NCBI RefSeq assembly: GCF_035784015.1
Contig: NZ_JALKOW010000002.1
DNA: 64,000 bases
From: Comamonas sp009360615
Lineage (GTDB): Bacteria > Pseudomonadota > Gammaproteobacteria > Burkholderiales > Burkholderiaceae_C
Direction: 5' to 3' (one strand)
Shown here: positions 7,573 through 17,319 of the stretch, one piece after another
How positions within the stretch are numbered: the first letter of the stretch is position 1
Layout: each line of letters opens with the position of its first letter
The notes under the pieces: generated by a model
Database searches by the model: none
What the model was told of the DNA's origin: nothing
Seen by the model: the letters and a program-made list of their open reading frames with translations, nothing else
Program-made: the position numbers and the translations under genes

Positions 7573-7884
7573 GTGCGCGCCCGGTACACGCAGCTCCCGG
7601 ATGCCCAGTACCTCAAGGACTGGGGGCTGCCTGTGAGCCAGTACGCCGACATGTTCCGCGTCGAGGTCTGGCCCGAAAACTGGACCACCTGGCGCCTGTT
7701 CGAGGCCCTGCAGACGCAGTGGCGCGTCGGCGCCGGTGGGGTTGTGGGTCTGGACTATAGCGTCCTGGCCGACGAACTCCGTGCGTGCGAAATCCCCCAT
7801 GAAGACCACGACCTGCTACGCACCGAGGTTCGGATCATGGAGGCTGCCGCACTTCAAGAAATCTATGCCGAGGTTGACAAATGA
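7573..7884 (+). CDS. DUF1799 tail assembly protein (T-part of a G-T fusion)
   Basis: 103 residues if started at GTG 7573. YLKDWGLP, FRVEVWPENWTTWRLFEALQTQWRVG and GLDY are the hallmark of DUF1799, the second half of the tail chaperone pair. No convincing ribosome site precedes GTG 7573, and the frame is open back to 7561, so the main product is likely the -1 fusion 7169-7884 (about 238 residues). It overlaps the tape measure start by 4 bases. Confidence 0.82.
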   Translation: MRARYTQLPDAQYLKDWGLPVSQYADMFRVEVWPENWTTWRLFEALQTQWRVGAGGVVGLDYSVLADELRACEIPHEDHDLLRTEVRIMEAAALQEIYAEVDK

Positions 7885-10859
7885 GCGATACCGACCGCCG
7901 CAAAGTCCAGATTGAGGCCTCGATGGACGCCACCGGCGTGCGCGAAGGCGCGGTCGAAGTCGTGGCTGCGGCCAAGGGCATGGCCGCAGGTGTGGAGGAG
8001 GCCGGGCGCAAGGCTGCGTCTGGCCTCAAGCCGCTGGAGAATTCTGCCGCGTCCGCCGGGGCCAGCCTGGGGCGTGAAGAAAAGCGCATGGTTTCCTCCA
8101 TGCAGAGGCTTGAGGCCGCCACAAAGGCCGGCGGCCGCGAAACGGCTGCCTATTTTGAGAATGTTGCAAAGGCCCGTGGCTTGGATGTTGCGGCCATGCA
8201 GCCGTACATAGAGAGCCTGCGCAAGGCCCAGGCCGCGCAGAAGGCGCTGCAGCAATCAGGAGGCATCAGCGAGGGGCAGCGCAATGCGGCATTGCGCGGC
8301 GTTCCCGCCCAGCTTCAGGATGTGGTTGTTTCGCTGGCCGGCGGTCAAAATGCCATGACAGTGTTCTTGCAGCAGGGGTCGCAGCTGCTCACCACGTTCG
8401 GTACCGCTGCTGAAATGATCAAAGGTCTGGGCGGGTACATCCTTGGCCTGGTCAATCCTCTGACTGTGGTTGGCACTGCTGCGGGCCTGCTTGCTGTTGC
8501 GTTCTACCAAGGGAGCCAGGAGGCCCGCGAGTACTCCAAGGCGCTGATTCTGTCGGGCAATGCTGCCGGCACCACGGCGGGACAGCTGGCCCTCATGGCC
8601 GAAAGCCTTGGCTCCAAGAAGGGCCTCACCCAGTCCGGCGCGTCCGAAGCGCTGACGCAGATTGCTGCGACCGGCAATGTGGCGACCGAGACCATTTCCA
8701 AGGCCGCCGAGGCGGCTTTGCGCTTTGACCAGGTTGGCGTGCCCATCAAAAACACGGTCAAGGACTTTGAAGAGTTGGGCAAGTCTCCCGTTGAGGCTTC
8801 TTTGAAGCTGACGGAGCAGCATCGCTACCTCACGACAGAGATATTCAGTCAAATCAAGGCGCTGCAGGATCAGGGGCGTGAGGCTGATGCCGCCAAGCTG
8901 GCTCAGGAAGCCTATGCGGACTCCATCATCGGCCGCACGACCCAGTTGCAGGAGCACGTGGGTTTGCTGGAGCGGGCCTGGAAAGGTTTGGCCAACGGAG
9001 CCAAAGCTGCCTGGGACGCCATGGCCGGCGTCGGTCGTGGAGCGACTGTCGAGGAGCAACTGCAGCGGCAAGTACAAGTCGTGGCGACGCTCCAGCAAAA
9101 GCATGATGACTATGTTGCGCGTTACGGCAGTGGCCGAAACAATAGCGAAGCGCAACTCGCTGCAGCCCAGGCTCGCATGATTGAGCTGCAGGGTGAGGTC
9201 AATCAGGCCACGACGAAAGCCATGGCAGAAGGCCACGCGCAGCAGGTTGAGAAGGCTGGAATCAAAGCCATTGAGGCCGTCAGCAAAGCCAATGAGCGTG
9301 CGCTCACCAAGCAGGAGCAGAAGGTCAAAGCGCTCAAGGAATATGAAAGCAACATCGCCAAGATAAGAGCAGCCAATCCCAACGATGCGCTGCTAGATCC
9401 CAAGCTCATTGCCAAAACCAAGGCCAGTATTGAGGAGCAGTTCAAGGAGAAAGGCGGCGGCAAGGGTGGCAGCACGGCTCCTGCCTCTCGTCGACTTGAC
9501 CTGTCAGAGATCCAGAATGCCGCCCGCGAGGAAGTGCGCATCATCGACGGCAAGCAGAAGGACCTTGATCGTCTGCGTCAGTCCGGCCTGATTGATGACC
9601 ACAGCTACTACAGCCAGAGGCGCTCCCTGATTGAGGAGTCCAGCAAGGTGGAGGAAGCCGCCCTGCAGGAGCAGATAGCCCGCCTGCAGCAAGAGAAGGT
9701 CAAGGGCAGCGATGCCCTGGCCGTCAAGAAGCAGATTGCGGATACCGAGTCCAAGCTGGCCGCCAAGCGACTGGAAACTGGCGAAAAGCTCAAGGCGCTG
9801 TCTTTCGAGGAATCTCTAGCGCTGGAGCGTCAAAGGCTGAACCTTGAGGCCCTGGCAGCATCTCACCAGCGCGCCATGGAGCAGATGCTGATTCAGCAGC
9901 AGCGCACTGTCAGCTCGGCATGGATGGGTAGCAAGGACCGCCAGCGCGCAGAAAGTCTGTGGGGGATCGAGGACTCCTACCTGGCGGAGCGCCGCCGGCT
10001 TGAAGATCGACGCATGTTCACCCCCAATCTGTCTGTAGAGCAGCGCCAGGAGATCGACCAGAGGCTTGCCTACCTGGAGATTGAGAGGACCGAGCGGGTT
10101 AGGGTCGCGAAGGCCACCTATGCAGAGCTGGACCAGCTGCAGACCCGGTGGGAGCTCGGCGCAGGTTTTGCCATGCAGAACTATGTCGACCAGGCGGCCA
10201 ATGTGGCGCAGCAGTCGGCCGATGCATTTGCCAGTGCCTTCAGGGGCATGGAGGAGGCACTGATCAAGTTCGTGACCACGGGCAAACTGTCGTTCACAGA
10301 CCTGGCCAACAGCATCGTGGCCGACATCACCCGCATCATCATCAAGCAGCAGCTCAGCAATGCGTTGGGCGTGGCTGGCCATGGTGGAGGTGGGGGGAGC
10401 GGTTTGATGGGATTGATCGGTGCGGGCCTTGGCATGGTGGGGGGCAACTCGGCGGTGGCGACAGCAGCCAACGCTTTGCCTGGGGACAGCCTGGATAACT
10501 TCCTGGCTCTCAAGGGCTTGGCCACTGGTGGCTATACCGGTGATGGCGGCAAGTACGAGCCCGCTGGGATCGTCCACCGAGGTGAGTACGTCATCAATGC
10601 CGAAAGCACCAAGCGCATCGGCCTGGGGCTGCTCAGTCGACTGAATGGCTATTCCAGTGGAGGCTATGTGCAGGGCTTGCGCTCGGCATTGCAGCCCGCG
10701 CCGGCTTTCCCGTTGTCTGGCGGTCCGTCTGCTTCCTCTGGAGCATCTCCCATTTACGTCACTGTGGCGATGCCTCAAGGCGGCAGCCGCGAAACCGCGC
10801 TGCAGTTTGGTCGCACGGCCGGGCGGCAGATCGCTATCGCGCAGTCCAGAAACGGCTAA
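7881..10859 (+). CDS. Tail length tape measure protein
   Basis: 992 residues. The N-terminal part is Ala/Lys-rich and helical. A tape-measure core with VVVSLAGGQNAMTVFLQQGSQLLTTFG and two hydrophobic stretches (about 180-215) follows. Long charged coiled coils occupy 430-760. The lambda-type C-terminal domain has FRGMEEALIKFVTTGKLSFTDLANSI near residue 790. The C-terminus ends in a Gly/Ser-rich segment. It sets tail length and is ejected with the DNA. The start overlaps the DUF1799 stop (ATGA). Confidence 0.93.
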   Translation: MSDTDRRKVQIEASMDATGVREGAVEVVAAAKGMAAGVEEAGRKAASGLKPLENSAASAGASLGREEKRMVSSMQRLEAATKAGGRETAAYFENVAKARGLDVAAMQPYIESLRKAQAAQKALQQSGGISEGQRNAALRGVPAQLQDVVVSLAGGQNAMTVFLQQGSQLLTTFGTAAEMIKGLGGYILGLVNPLTVVGTAAGLLAVAFYQGSQEAREYSKALILSGNAAGTTAGQLALMAESLGSKKGLTQSGASEALTQIAATGNVATETISKAAEAALRFDQVGVPIKNTVKDFEELGKSPVEASLKLTEQHRYLTTEIFSQIKALQDQGREADAAKLAQEAYADSIIGRTTQLQEHVGLLERAWKGLANGAKAAWDAMAGVGRGATVEEQLQRQVQVVATLQQKHDDYVARYGSGRNNSEAQLAAAQARMIELQGEVNQATTKAMAEGHAQQVEKAGIKAIEAVSKANERALTKQEQKVKALKEYESNIAKIRAANPNDALLDPKLIAKTKASIEEQFKEKGGGKGGSTAPASRRLDLSEIQNAAREEVRIIDGKQKDLDRLRQSGLIDDHSYYSQRRSLIEESSKVEEAALQEQIARLQQEKVKGSDALAVKKQIADTESKLAAKRLETGEKLKALSFEESLALERQRLNLEALAASHQRAMEQMLIQQQRTVSSAWMGSKDRQRAESLWGIEDSYLAERRRLEDRRMFTPNLSVEQRQEIDQRLAYLEIERTERVRVAKATYAELDQLQTRWELGAGFAMQNYVDQAANVAQQSADAFASAFRGMEEALIKFVTTGKLSFTDLANSIVADITRIIIKQQLSNALGVAGHGGGGGSGLMGLIGAGLGMVGGNSAVATAANALPGDSLDNFLALKGLATGGYTGDGGKYEPAGIVHRGEYVINAESTKRIGLGLLSRLNGYSSGGYVQGLRSALQPAPAFPLSGGPSASSGASPIYVTVAMPQGGSRETALQFGRTAGRQIAIAQSRNG

Positions 10860-10874
10860 AGAAACGGAAACGCC

Positions 10875-11486
10875 ATGGCATTTTTTGAAGAGCTGTTCCC
10901 GCCGCGCATCAGCCGGGATGCAGAGGGTGGTCCGCGCTTTATCAACAGCAAGGCCTACGCTGCATCGGGGCAGCGCATCACCAACCGTGAGGCCAAGTAC
11001 CCCCTGCATGAGTACACCATCGCGCACCCGCCGCGCTCACAAGACGACTTTGAGGCCCTACGGGCCTTTTTTTACGTCGTGGGCGGCGATGCCGATGCTT
11101 TCCGCTTCAAGGACTGGAGCGACTTTCAGGCCACGGATGCCAACACCTCGCTGACGGCAGTGGCTGGTGTGGCTAACACGTGGCAGCTGTGCCGTACCTA
11201 TGTCTTTGGCAGTCGCATGTTTGTGCGGCCCATTTACAAGCCCGCCAAGGGTTGCAAGGTGCAGCGCTGGCGCGCCGGTGTGCCCAGCATGCTGGCAGCG
11301 GTGCCGGACATCAGCACGGGCCGGGTGGTCATTGCCGACCACCTGGCAGGTGACAGCTACCGCTGGATGGGCACCTTCCATGTGCCGGTCGCTTTCAAAG
11401 ACCCGTCCGCCGTCTGGAAAGTGCTGGGTGGCAACAAGTTGATCACGGAGTGGTCCGGCATCGAGCTGGAGGAAATTCGCTTATGA
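10875..11486 (+). CDS. DUF2460 tail tip protein (GTA gp12-like)
   Basis: 203 residues. The start MAFFEELFPPRISRDAEGGP and the FYVVGGDADAFRFKDWSDF stretch are diagnostic of DUF2460 (TIGR02217), the distal tail protein group also found as gp12 of gene transfer agents. ATG 10875 is preceded by AAAGAAACGGAAACG. It is followed, with a 4-base overlap, by DUF2163 and then NlpC/P60 genes, the conserved GTA-like order. Confidence 0.88.
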   Translation: MAFFEELFPPRISRDAEGGPRFINSKAYAASGQRITNREAKYPLHEYTIAHPPRSQDDFEALRAFFYVVGGDADAFRFKDWSDFQATDANTSLTAVAGVANTWQLCRTYVFGSRMFVRPIYKPAKGCKVQRWRAGVPSMLAAVPDISTGRVVIADHLAGDSYRWMGTFHVPVAFKDPSAVWKVLGGNKLITEWSGIELEEIRL

Positions 11487-12367
11487 AGCAGATCCCTGTA
11501 GCCCTGCAGGCGCACTACGACAGCGGCGGCACTAGCGTGGCCAATGCCATTGTGATCAAGCGCACGGACGGCAAGGTGTTTGCCTTCACCAGCCACGACC
11601 AGCCCCTGGTGCTGGACGTCAGGGCCTGGGGCACAGACAACGCGGCCTTGGTGTTCGACTGCAAGCAGGGCCTCAATGCCAGCGGCATCACGGCAACCAG
11701 CGGCTTTGCCGTGGACAACCTGGAGCTGACCACGCTGGACGATGGCAGCCTGTTTGTGCGCGAGGAGGTGGCCGCGGGCCTGTGGCAGAACGCCGAGTTC
11801 CGCCTGTTCCGCTACCGCTGGGATGTGCCGGCGCCCACGGTTGCCAACGATGTCGAGCCTTTGATGCGGGGTTGGCTGGGCGAGATCACGCTGGGCTCGG
11901 CCACGCTGACCGTGGAGCTGCGCGGCCTCAAGCAAAAGCTCCAGCAGTCCCTGGGCATGGTCTCGCAAAAGACTTGCCGCAGCCGCCTGGGCGCCACGGG
12001 CTTGGCCCAGTGCAATCGCAGCCTGGTCGACCTGACCCATGCCGTGACGGTGACGGCGGTCACCGACAAACGTACGTTCACCGTGAGCGGCGGCCTGCCC
12101 GAGGACTACCTGGGCGAGGGGCTACTGACCTGGGCTACCGGCGCCAATGCCGGCCTGACCCAGAAGGTGCGCAGCCAGACTGCCGCCGGCGTTGTCACCC
12201 TGGTGCTGCCCATGGTGCTGCCCATTGCCGTGGGCGACCAGCTCATGGCCGTGGCCGGCTGCCGCAAGCGCCTGACCGAAGACTGCAGCGGCAAGTTTGG
12301 CAATGCCATCAATTTTCAGGGGGAGCCGCACCGGCCCAGCCCTGATGTCATCACGAGGCCGGTATGA
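11483..12367 (+). CDS. DUF2163 tail tip protein (GTA gp13-like)
   Basis: 294 residues from ATG 11483 (M-K-Q-I-P); an upstream ATG at 11450 lies inside the previous gene. IVIKRTDGKVFAFTSHDQPL near the N-terminus and the Cys-containing tail CRKRLTEDCSGKFGNAINFQ are typical of DUF2163 (TIGR02218), including the C-terminal domain that ends RGEP-like. It probably forms part of the tail hub. It overlaps the NlpC/P60 gene by 4 bases. Confidence 0.88.
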   Translation: MKQIPVALQAHYDSGGTSVANAIVIKRTDGKVFAFTSHDQPLVLDVRAWGTDNAALVFDCKQGLNASGITATSGFAVDNLELTTLDDGSLFVREEVAAGLWQNAEFRLFRYRWDVPAPTVANDVEPLMRGWLGEITLGSATLTVELRGLKQKLQQSLGMVSQKTCRSRLGATGLAQCNRSLVDLTHAVTVTAVTDKRTFTVSGGLPEDYLGEGLLTWATGANAGLTQKVRSQTAAGVVTLVLPMVLPIAVGDQLMAVAGCRKRLTEDCSGKFGNAINFQGEPHRPSPDVITRPV

Positions 12368-12783
12368 ATCTCATCGTGGAAGTGGCCCGCCGCTGCATTG
12401 GTACGCCGTACCACCACCAGGCGCGCAAGCCGGGGGTGGGCCTGGATTGCGTGGGCCTGGTGGTCTGCACGGGGCAGTCTGTGGGCGCCCTTGGTGCCGG
12501 CTTTGATGTGCGCGGCTACCGCCGGGTGCCGGATGGCTTCTCGCTCATGCACCACCTGGATGAGCAGCTGGACCCCATCGAGCGCGCCGACATGCGCCCG
12601 GGCGATGTGATCTGCGTGGCCTTTGATGGCTACCCGCAGCACATCGGCGTGCTGGGTGACTACGCCCACGGCGGGCTGTCCATCATCCACGCCAGCAGCT
12701 CGGCGGGCCGGGTGATCGAGACGCGGCTGTTGTTCTCTGCCGCCATGCGCTTTGTGGCGGCTTTCCGTTTCCGAGGGGTGTAG
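12364..12783 (+). CDS. NlpC/P60 tail tip peptidase (GTA gp14-like)
   Basis: 139 residues. The papain-like catalytic set is visible: Cys29 in GLDCVGLV, His93 in YPQHIGVL, and a third polar position at His109 in IIHAS. TIGR02219 family members cleave cell-wall peptides during DNA entry. It ends 2 bases before the hub gene. Substrate preference cannot be read from sequence. Confidence 0.9.
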   Translation: MNLIVEVARRCIGTPYHHQARKPGVGLDCVGLVVCTGQSVGALGAGFDVRGYRRVPDGFSLMHHLDEQLDPIERADMRPGDVICVAFDGYPQHIGVLGDYAHGGLSIIHASSSAGRVIETRLLFSAAMRFVAAFRFRGV

Positions 12784-12785
12784 CC

Positions 12786-15542
12786 ATGGCACAGCTCGTT
12801 GTTTCTGCCGTGGGCGCCGGTGTTGGCTTCATGGTCGGCGGCCCGGCCGGTGCCAAGGTGGGCTGGATCGCCGGCTCGCTGCTGGGTGCCTATGCCTTTG
12901 CCGAGAAGCAGACCCAGGAAGGCCCGCGCCTCAATGATCTCAAGATCACGGGCACGGACTACGGCGAGCCGCTGCCCTGGGTGCAGGGCTCGCCCCGCAT
13001 TGCTGGCCAGATCATCTGGGCCAGTGAGCGCCGGGAGCACAAGCACACGGAGAGCCAGGGCAAGGGTGGCGGCGCCGAGAGCACCAGCTATACCTACACC
13101 TGCGATCTGCTGATCCTGCTGTCCGAGAACCCCATTGCGGGCGCGGGAAGGGTGTGGGCCAATAGCGAGCTGGTCTACGGCAATGGGGAGACCAAGGACG
13201 GCTTCTGGCGGGAGATGCGGGTCTATACCGGCACGGCTGACCAGATGCCCGATCCGCTCTATGAAGCCGCCGTGGGCACGGGCAATGCGCCCGCGTACCG
13301 GGGTCATGGCTATGTGGTGATCGAGAACCTGGATCTGGGCAGCAGCGGGAACATCCCCAATCTGACGTTTGAGATCGGCACCTCGACCACCAGCAGCAAT
13401 ATCACCTGCATTGCCGTCATCGACGAAAACGATGCCCAGGACTCGCAGGCCGGCGTCAATGCCAAGTGGGCCGACTTCAGCGAGCGCTTTCCCAAGCGCC
13501 GGATGTTTGTGCTACGCCCGACGCATCCTTATCTGCCACTCTATACCCCGCAGGACCCGGGCCCGAACTTCTTCGGTCCGATCCCTGTGGCCCGCGATGA
13601 GGGAAATGTCGCTTTGCGCTCGGACTGGTATGACCTCTGCGGCCTGGATGCGCTGCCGATGAACAGCTCGGTTGCCCTGTTCGTCGACAACTCGGGGTCG
13701 ATGACCACCGGCACGGTCCAGGCCTCCTACAACTACTTCATGCAGCGCTTGCAGGAGCGCAGCATCAGCGTGGTGGTGGTCGAGAACGGTGACGAGGACT
13801 ACATCACGCCGTTCAACCGCTATCTGGATATTCCTGGCGGCAGCGATGTCATCAGCCGGGATCTGGAGGGCGTGGCCAGCAGCCTGCTGTACCGGGCCGG
13901 CTATGCGGCGGCCGACTTTGATGCGGTGCCGCTGCGGGACCTGGAGAAGCCCCTGCGGGCGTTGACGCTGTCCCAGACCGCCAACACCCGCAGCGCCCTG
14001 GAGGTGCTGCAAAAGAGCTGGTTCTTCGAGTGTTCGGCCACGGACAAGCTGACTCTGTGCCCGCGCGCGGTGGCACCCGTGGTGCGTATCCCGTTTGAGG
14101 ATCTGGGTTTTGGCAATGACTCCGGCGGCGCCGAGGAACCGCTGGCGCTCAAGATCGGCAACGACCTGGAGCAGCCCGCGCAGCTTGCGCTGACCTACGC
14201 CAATATGGCGGCCGACTACAACGCCGACACCCAGTTCTCGGACCGCCTGGTGACCGGGCAGGCCAGCACGGAGACTCTGCAGGTGCCCCTGGGCATGCTG
14301 CCTGCCGAAGCCAAGGCGGTGGTTGATGCGTTGCTGTTCGACATGGCGGCCAGCATGCACAGCACCACCTTGAGTGTGCCGCTGCGCTATGCCTTCCTGG
14401 AGCCCGGCGATGTGATCGAGGCCGTGGCCCTGGATGGCCGGGTACTGCGGCTGCGCATCACCACACGCAAGGACCAGCAGATGTTTCTGGAGCTGGAATG
14501 CGTGCTGGACGATGTGGGGGCACTGGAGAGTGCGGCCATCACGGACGAAGGTTATGTGAGCGTTACTGAGCCGACCCGGGTGCCGGACACGGTCTGGGAG
14601 GCCATGGACATTCCGATCCTGCGCGATGCGGACGACGCCTCAGGCTTTTACCTGGCCGCAGCGCCCGAGAGCATCAACTACGCCAGCGACCAGTGGCGCG
14701 GCGCCGTGGCGACTGCCTCCTGGGACGGGGTGGATTACATGCACTTGCAGACCTTGCTGGACGCCGCGGTGCTGGGTCAATGCACCACGGTGCTGCCGGC
14801 CTGGGCGGGCGGGGCGGTGTTTGATGAGGCCAGCACGCTGACCGTGCGCGTCTGGGGTCAACTGGCCAGCAGCACGCGCGAGGCCATGCTGCTCGATGAC
14901 ACGGTCAATGCACTGCTGGTGGGTGCCGAGGTTGTGCGCTTCAGGCATGCCGAGCTGCTGGCGTCCGATGTGCCCGCCAATGTCTACACCTACCGCCTGA
15001 GCAGCCTGTTGCGTGGTCAGCGGGGCACGGAGTGGGCCATGGCCGGGCATGTGGCCCAAGAGCGCTGCGTGCTGCTAGACCGGAAACTGCGCCGCCAGGC
15101 CACCCAGCCCAACGAGGTGAACATCCCCGTGCAGCTCAAGGTGCTGACCAGCGGAAAGCTGCTCAGCAGCGTGGAGCCCCGCACCTTCACTGATACCAGC
15201 GTGGCGCTCAAGCCCTTCAGCCCGGCCGGCCTGCGCGGCCTGGTGGATGCGCAGGGCGTGCATCTGAGCTGGCAGCGCCGCACCCGGCTGGCGTACCGCT
15301 ACGGCGGCATTGCGCCTGTGGTGCCCCTGGGCGAAGCCACAGAAAGCTACCGCGTACAGGTCTGGAATGGGGCAATGCTGTTGCGAACGGCCACTGTCAC
15401 CACGACCGCATTTGTCTACACGCCAGCCATGCGCGCAGCCGATGGGTTGGCGGGCGGCGAGCTGCTGCGCTTTGCCGTGGCGCAGATGTCGGCCACTGCA
15501 GGCGCCGGCTACGCATCAACCATAGAAAGGGTCTGCACATGA
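12786..15542 (+). CDS. Large tail tip hub / host specificity protein with a MIDAS-like motif
   Basis: 918 residues. The N-terminus has two Gly/Ala-rich hydrophobic stretches (VSAVGAGVGFMVGGPAGAKV). ITGTDYGEPLPWVQGSPRIAGQIIWAS and the YTYTCDLLILLSENPI region then match the hub proteins (lambda gpJ and GTA gp15 class). The C-terminal third is fibronectin-like. Residues 301-305 read D-N-S-G-S-M, a DxSxS metal site as in von Willebrand A domains, in the context VALFVDNSGSMTTGTV. It starts 2 bases after the NlpC gene and overlaps the next gene by 4 bases. It is the likely receptor-binding hub. Confidence 0.85.
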   Translation: MAQLVVSAVGAGVGFMVGGPAGAKVGWIAGSLLGAYAFAEKQTQEGPRLNDLKITGTDYGEPLPWVQGSPRIAGQIIWASERREHKHTESQGKGGGAESTSYTYTCDLLILLSENPIAGAGRVWANSELVYGNGETKDGFWREMRVYTGTADQMPDPLYEAAVGTGNAPAYRGHGYVVIENLDLGSSGNIPNLTFEIGTSTTSSNITCIAVIDENDAQDSQAGVNAKWADFSERFPKRRMFVLRPTHPYLPLYTPQDPGPNFFGPIPVARDEGNVALRSDWYDLCGLDALPMNSSVALFVDNSGSMTTGTVQASYNYFMQRLQERSISVVVVENGDEDYITPFNRYLDIPGGSDVISRDLEGVASSLLYRAGYAAADFDAVPLRDLEKPLRALTLSQTANTRSALEVLQKSWFFECSATDKLTLCPRAVAPVVRIPFEDLGFGNDSGGAEEPLALKIGNDLEQPAQLALTYANMAADYNADTQFSDRLVTGQASTETLQVPLGMLPAEAKAVVDALLFDMAASMHSTTLSVPLRYAFLEPGDVIEAVALDGRVLRLRITTRKDQQMFLELECVLDDVGALESAAITDEGYVSVTEPTRVPDTVWEAMDIPILRDADDASGFYLAAAPESINYASDQWRGAVATASWDGVDYMHLQTLLDAAVLGQCTTVLPAWAGGAVFDEASTLTVRVWGQLASSTREAMLLDDTVNALLVGAEVVRFRHAELLASDVPANVYTYRLSSLLRGQRGTEWAMAGHVAQERCVLLDRKLRRQATQPNEVNIPVQLKVLTSGKLLSSVEPRTFTDTSVALKPFSPAGLRGLVDAQGVHLSWQRRTRLAYRYGGIAPVVPLGEATESYRVQVWNGAMLLRTATVTTTAFVYTPAMRAADGLAGGELLRFAVAQMSATAGAGYASTIERVCT

Positions 15543-16246
15543 GTCTGCAGAAATGGCTCCCGGCGCAGGATTCGCCGGAAGTTCCTGTCAATGAGAACTT
15601 CACTGCCTTGGAGCATATGGCGGTCTACGCCAAGGACGCCACCACCACCACGGCCCTGACCTGGGGTTATCTGGGCGGGCGTTGGGGCGGCTTTGCCGTC
15701 GCGGCGGGAACGCTGACCCTGGCGGCCAGCAGCACGCTCTACATCACGGTCAACCGCGCAACCGGCGTCATCAGCGCAAGCAGCAGCAATGCCTCTTGGG
15801 CCAATACAGACGCCCACGCCCGTGTGTACAAACTCACGACCGGCCCGGCCACGGTGATAGCCATCGAGGACCACCGCGCCGGCCTGGGCGGTGTGCACGG
15901 CATCAGCAACACCGGCGGCTCCTCTGGCGGTGGCGCCGCACCGGTGGTGCCCGATGCAACGACCAACCGCGCGGTGGCCTTGGCCGATGTGGGCAGCTAT
16001 CTGCGCTTTACGGCTTCTGGCGCCAAGGCCTGCACGTTTGATGTCGACACCGGCTTCACCACGGGGCAGGAGGTGCACATCGCCAACCGCTCGGCCAGCG
16101 GCAATGTGACCCTATCGGCCACGGGCATCACGCTCAGTCCTCCCAAGGGCGGCACGCTGAAGCTGGAGCCGGGCGACACGGTCACGGTGAAGTTTGTGAG
16201 CACTGCCAGTGCCGATGTGTTCGGCAGCACGGAGGCTGCAGCATGA
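15539..16246 (+). CDS. Tail fibre-like protein, beta-rich
   Basis: 235 residues. MSLQKWLPAQDSPEVPVNENF is a common start of phage proteins located just after the hub. TYLxI-type beta repeats, a Gly/Ser-rich linker near residue 125 (NTGGSSGGGAAP) and a second beta domain (ALADVGSYLRFTASGAKACTF) follow. The second half resembles baseplate or fibre beta-helix modules. Overlaps of 4 bases with both neighbours show tight coupling. The function as a fibre or fibre adaptor is inferred from position. Confidence 0.65.
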   Translation: MSLQKWLPAQDSPEVPVNENFTALEHMAVYAKDATTTTALTWGYLGGRWGGFAVAAGTLTLAASSTLYITVNRATGVISASSSNASWANTDAHARVYKLTTGPATVIAIEDHRAGLGGVHGISNTGGSSGGGAAPVVPDATTNRAVALADVGSYLRFTASGAKACTFDVDTGFTTGQEVHIANRSASGNVTLSATGITLSPPKGGTLKLEPGDTVTVKFVSTASADVFGSTEAAA

Positions 16247-17259
16247 TCCCCGGAATTACAGCAAGCCGGATCAGGGTTGGCGGCTCAGGCAGCGCAGGCA
16301 CGGTCTTTTTGACGGTGCCCGCGCAGTCGGAGCCCATGGCTGGGTTCCCGCTGACCATCGATCTGTCTGGATTGCCTGGAGCCTGGTGGGGCAGCCTCAA
16401 GCATGCCGACGGTGGAGATATCCGCATCGAGCAAAGCGGGGTGCGCGTTCCTGTCGACATTGTCGCGATCAACACAACGGCCAAGACGGGATTCCTCGTT
16501 GCGCGTGTCAATTTGTCGGGCACTTCCGTCAGCACCATCAAGGTCTCGTGTGGCGATGCTGCCAACGTCTTGCCGCCCCATACCGATCCCTATGGGCGCT
16601 ATGCCGTATGGGCTGGATATGCGGGGGTCTGGGTGCCCGGGATCAGCATGGCAAGTCGCGCACAAAGTGGTGGCGCGCTATCCAATTCCGGTGGGTCGGC
16701 AGTCATCGTTGATGCCTCGAAGCCATTCCTGGGAAAGGCGATTTCTCATGCGGACGCACGATACCTGTATGCCAGTGCCGTGCAGAGTACTCAAGTCTGG
16801 ACGATCTCCTGCACAGCGAGTGCATCGTCTTCCGACAGCTACTTCTCTCAAGGGGCAATGTCTCTGAACAATCAGGGCTCAACCAGCACCCGGTTTTCAG
16901 TGGCTAGCAGGCCTGCGAAAGTTTGGGATGCCTGGAGTTCATCCGGCTCTTGGATGGGTTCAACGGCAGCAATGACTCTTGCAGATCCGACCAGGCTTGC
17001 GCTTCGCTCGAATGTAAGCACTCAGGTGGACCTGTTCGTCAACGGCAGCAACGCCAGAACCAGGACCGGCTACGGCGCCCTGCCTACTTCGGCAAACGCG
17101 GACTTTCTTCTCGGGGCGACTGGAAATGCAGGGGAGAACTTGGTCGGACTGACTGGCGGCATCTGCTATGTGTTTCCTGGACTTCGCTCCAACGCATGGC
17201 TGTCTGCAGAGTCCCTGAGCATGAAAAACCCCGGTGGCTTTTACGCCATCACCGGCTAG
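16243..17259 (+). CDS. Tail-associated protein with DUF2341-like and lectin-like domains
   Basis: 338 residues. Residues about 30-65 (FPLTIDLSGLPGAWWG, HADGGDIRI) resemble DUF2341, found beside carbohydrate-binding modules. The later part (about 160-320) has the strand pattern of a concanavalin/LamG-like fold (WTISCTASASSSDSYFSQG to DLFVNGSNARTRTGYG). Such proteins could bind surface glycans, so a receptor-binding tip is plausible; this is inference. GC content falls below that of the upstream hub gene. It is the last tail gene and is followed by a CCCGC/GCGGG stem at 17265-17278. Confidence 0.6.
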   Translation: MIPGITASRIRVGGSGSAGTVFLTVPAQSEPMAGFPLTIDLSGLPGAWWGSLKHADGGDIRIEQSGVRVPVDIVAINTTAKTGFLVARVNLSGTSVSTIKVSCGDAANVLPPHTDPYGRYAVWAGYAGVWVPGISMASRAQSGGALSNSGGSAVIVDASKPFLGKAISHADARYLYASAVQSTQVWTISCTASASSSDSYFSQGAMSLNNQGSTSTRFSVASRPAKVWDAWSSSGSWMGSTAAMTLADPTRLALRSNVSTQVDLFVNGSNARTRTGYGALPTSANADFLLGATGNAGENLVGLTGGICYVFPGLRSNAWLSAESLSMKNPGGFYAITG

Positions 17260-17319
17260 ATCAACCCGCTTCGGCGGGCGGCATTGACGCGCGCAAAGCA
17301 TTTATTGCCTGGGAGGGCT

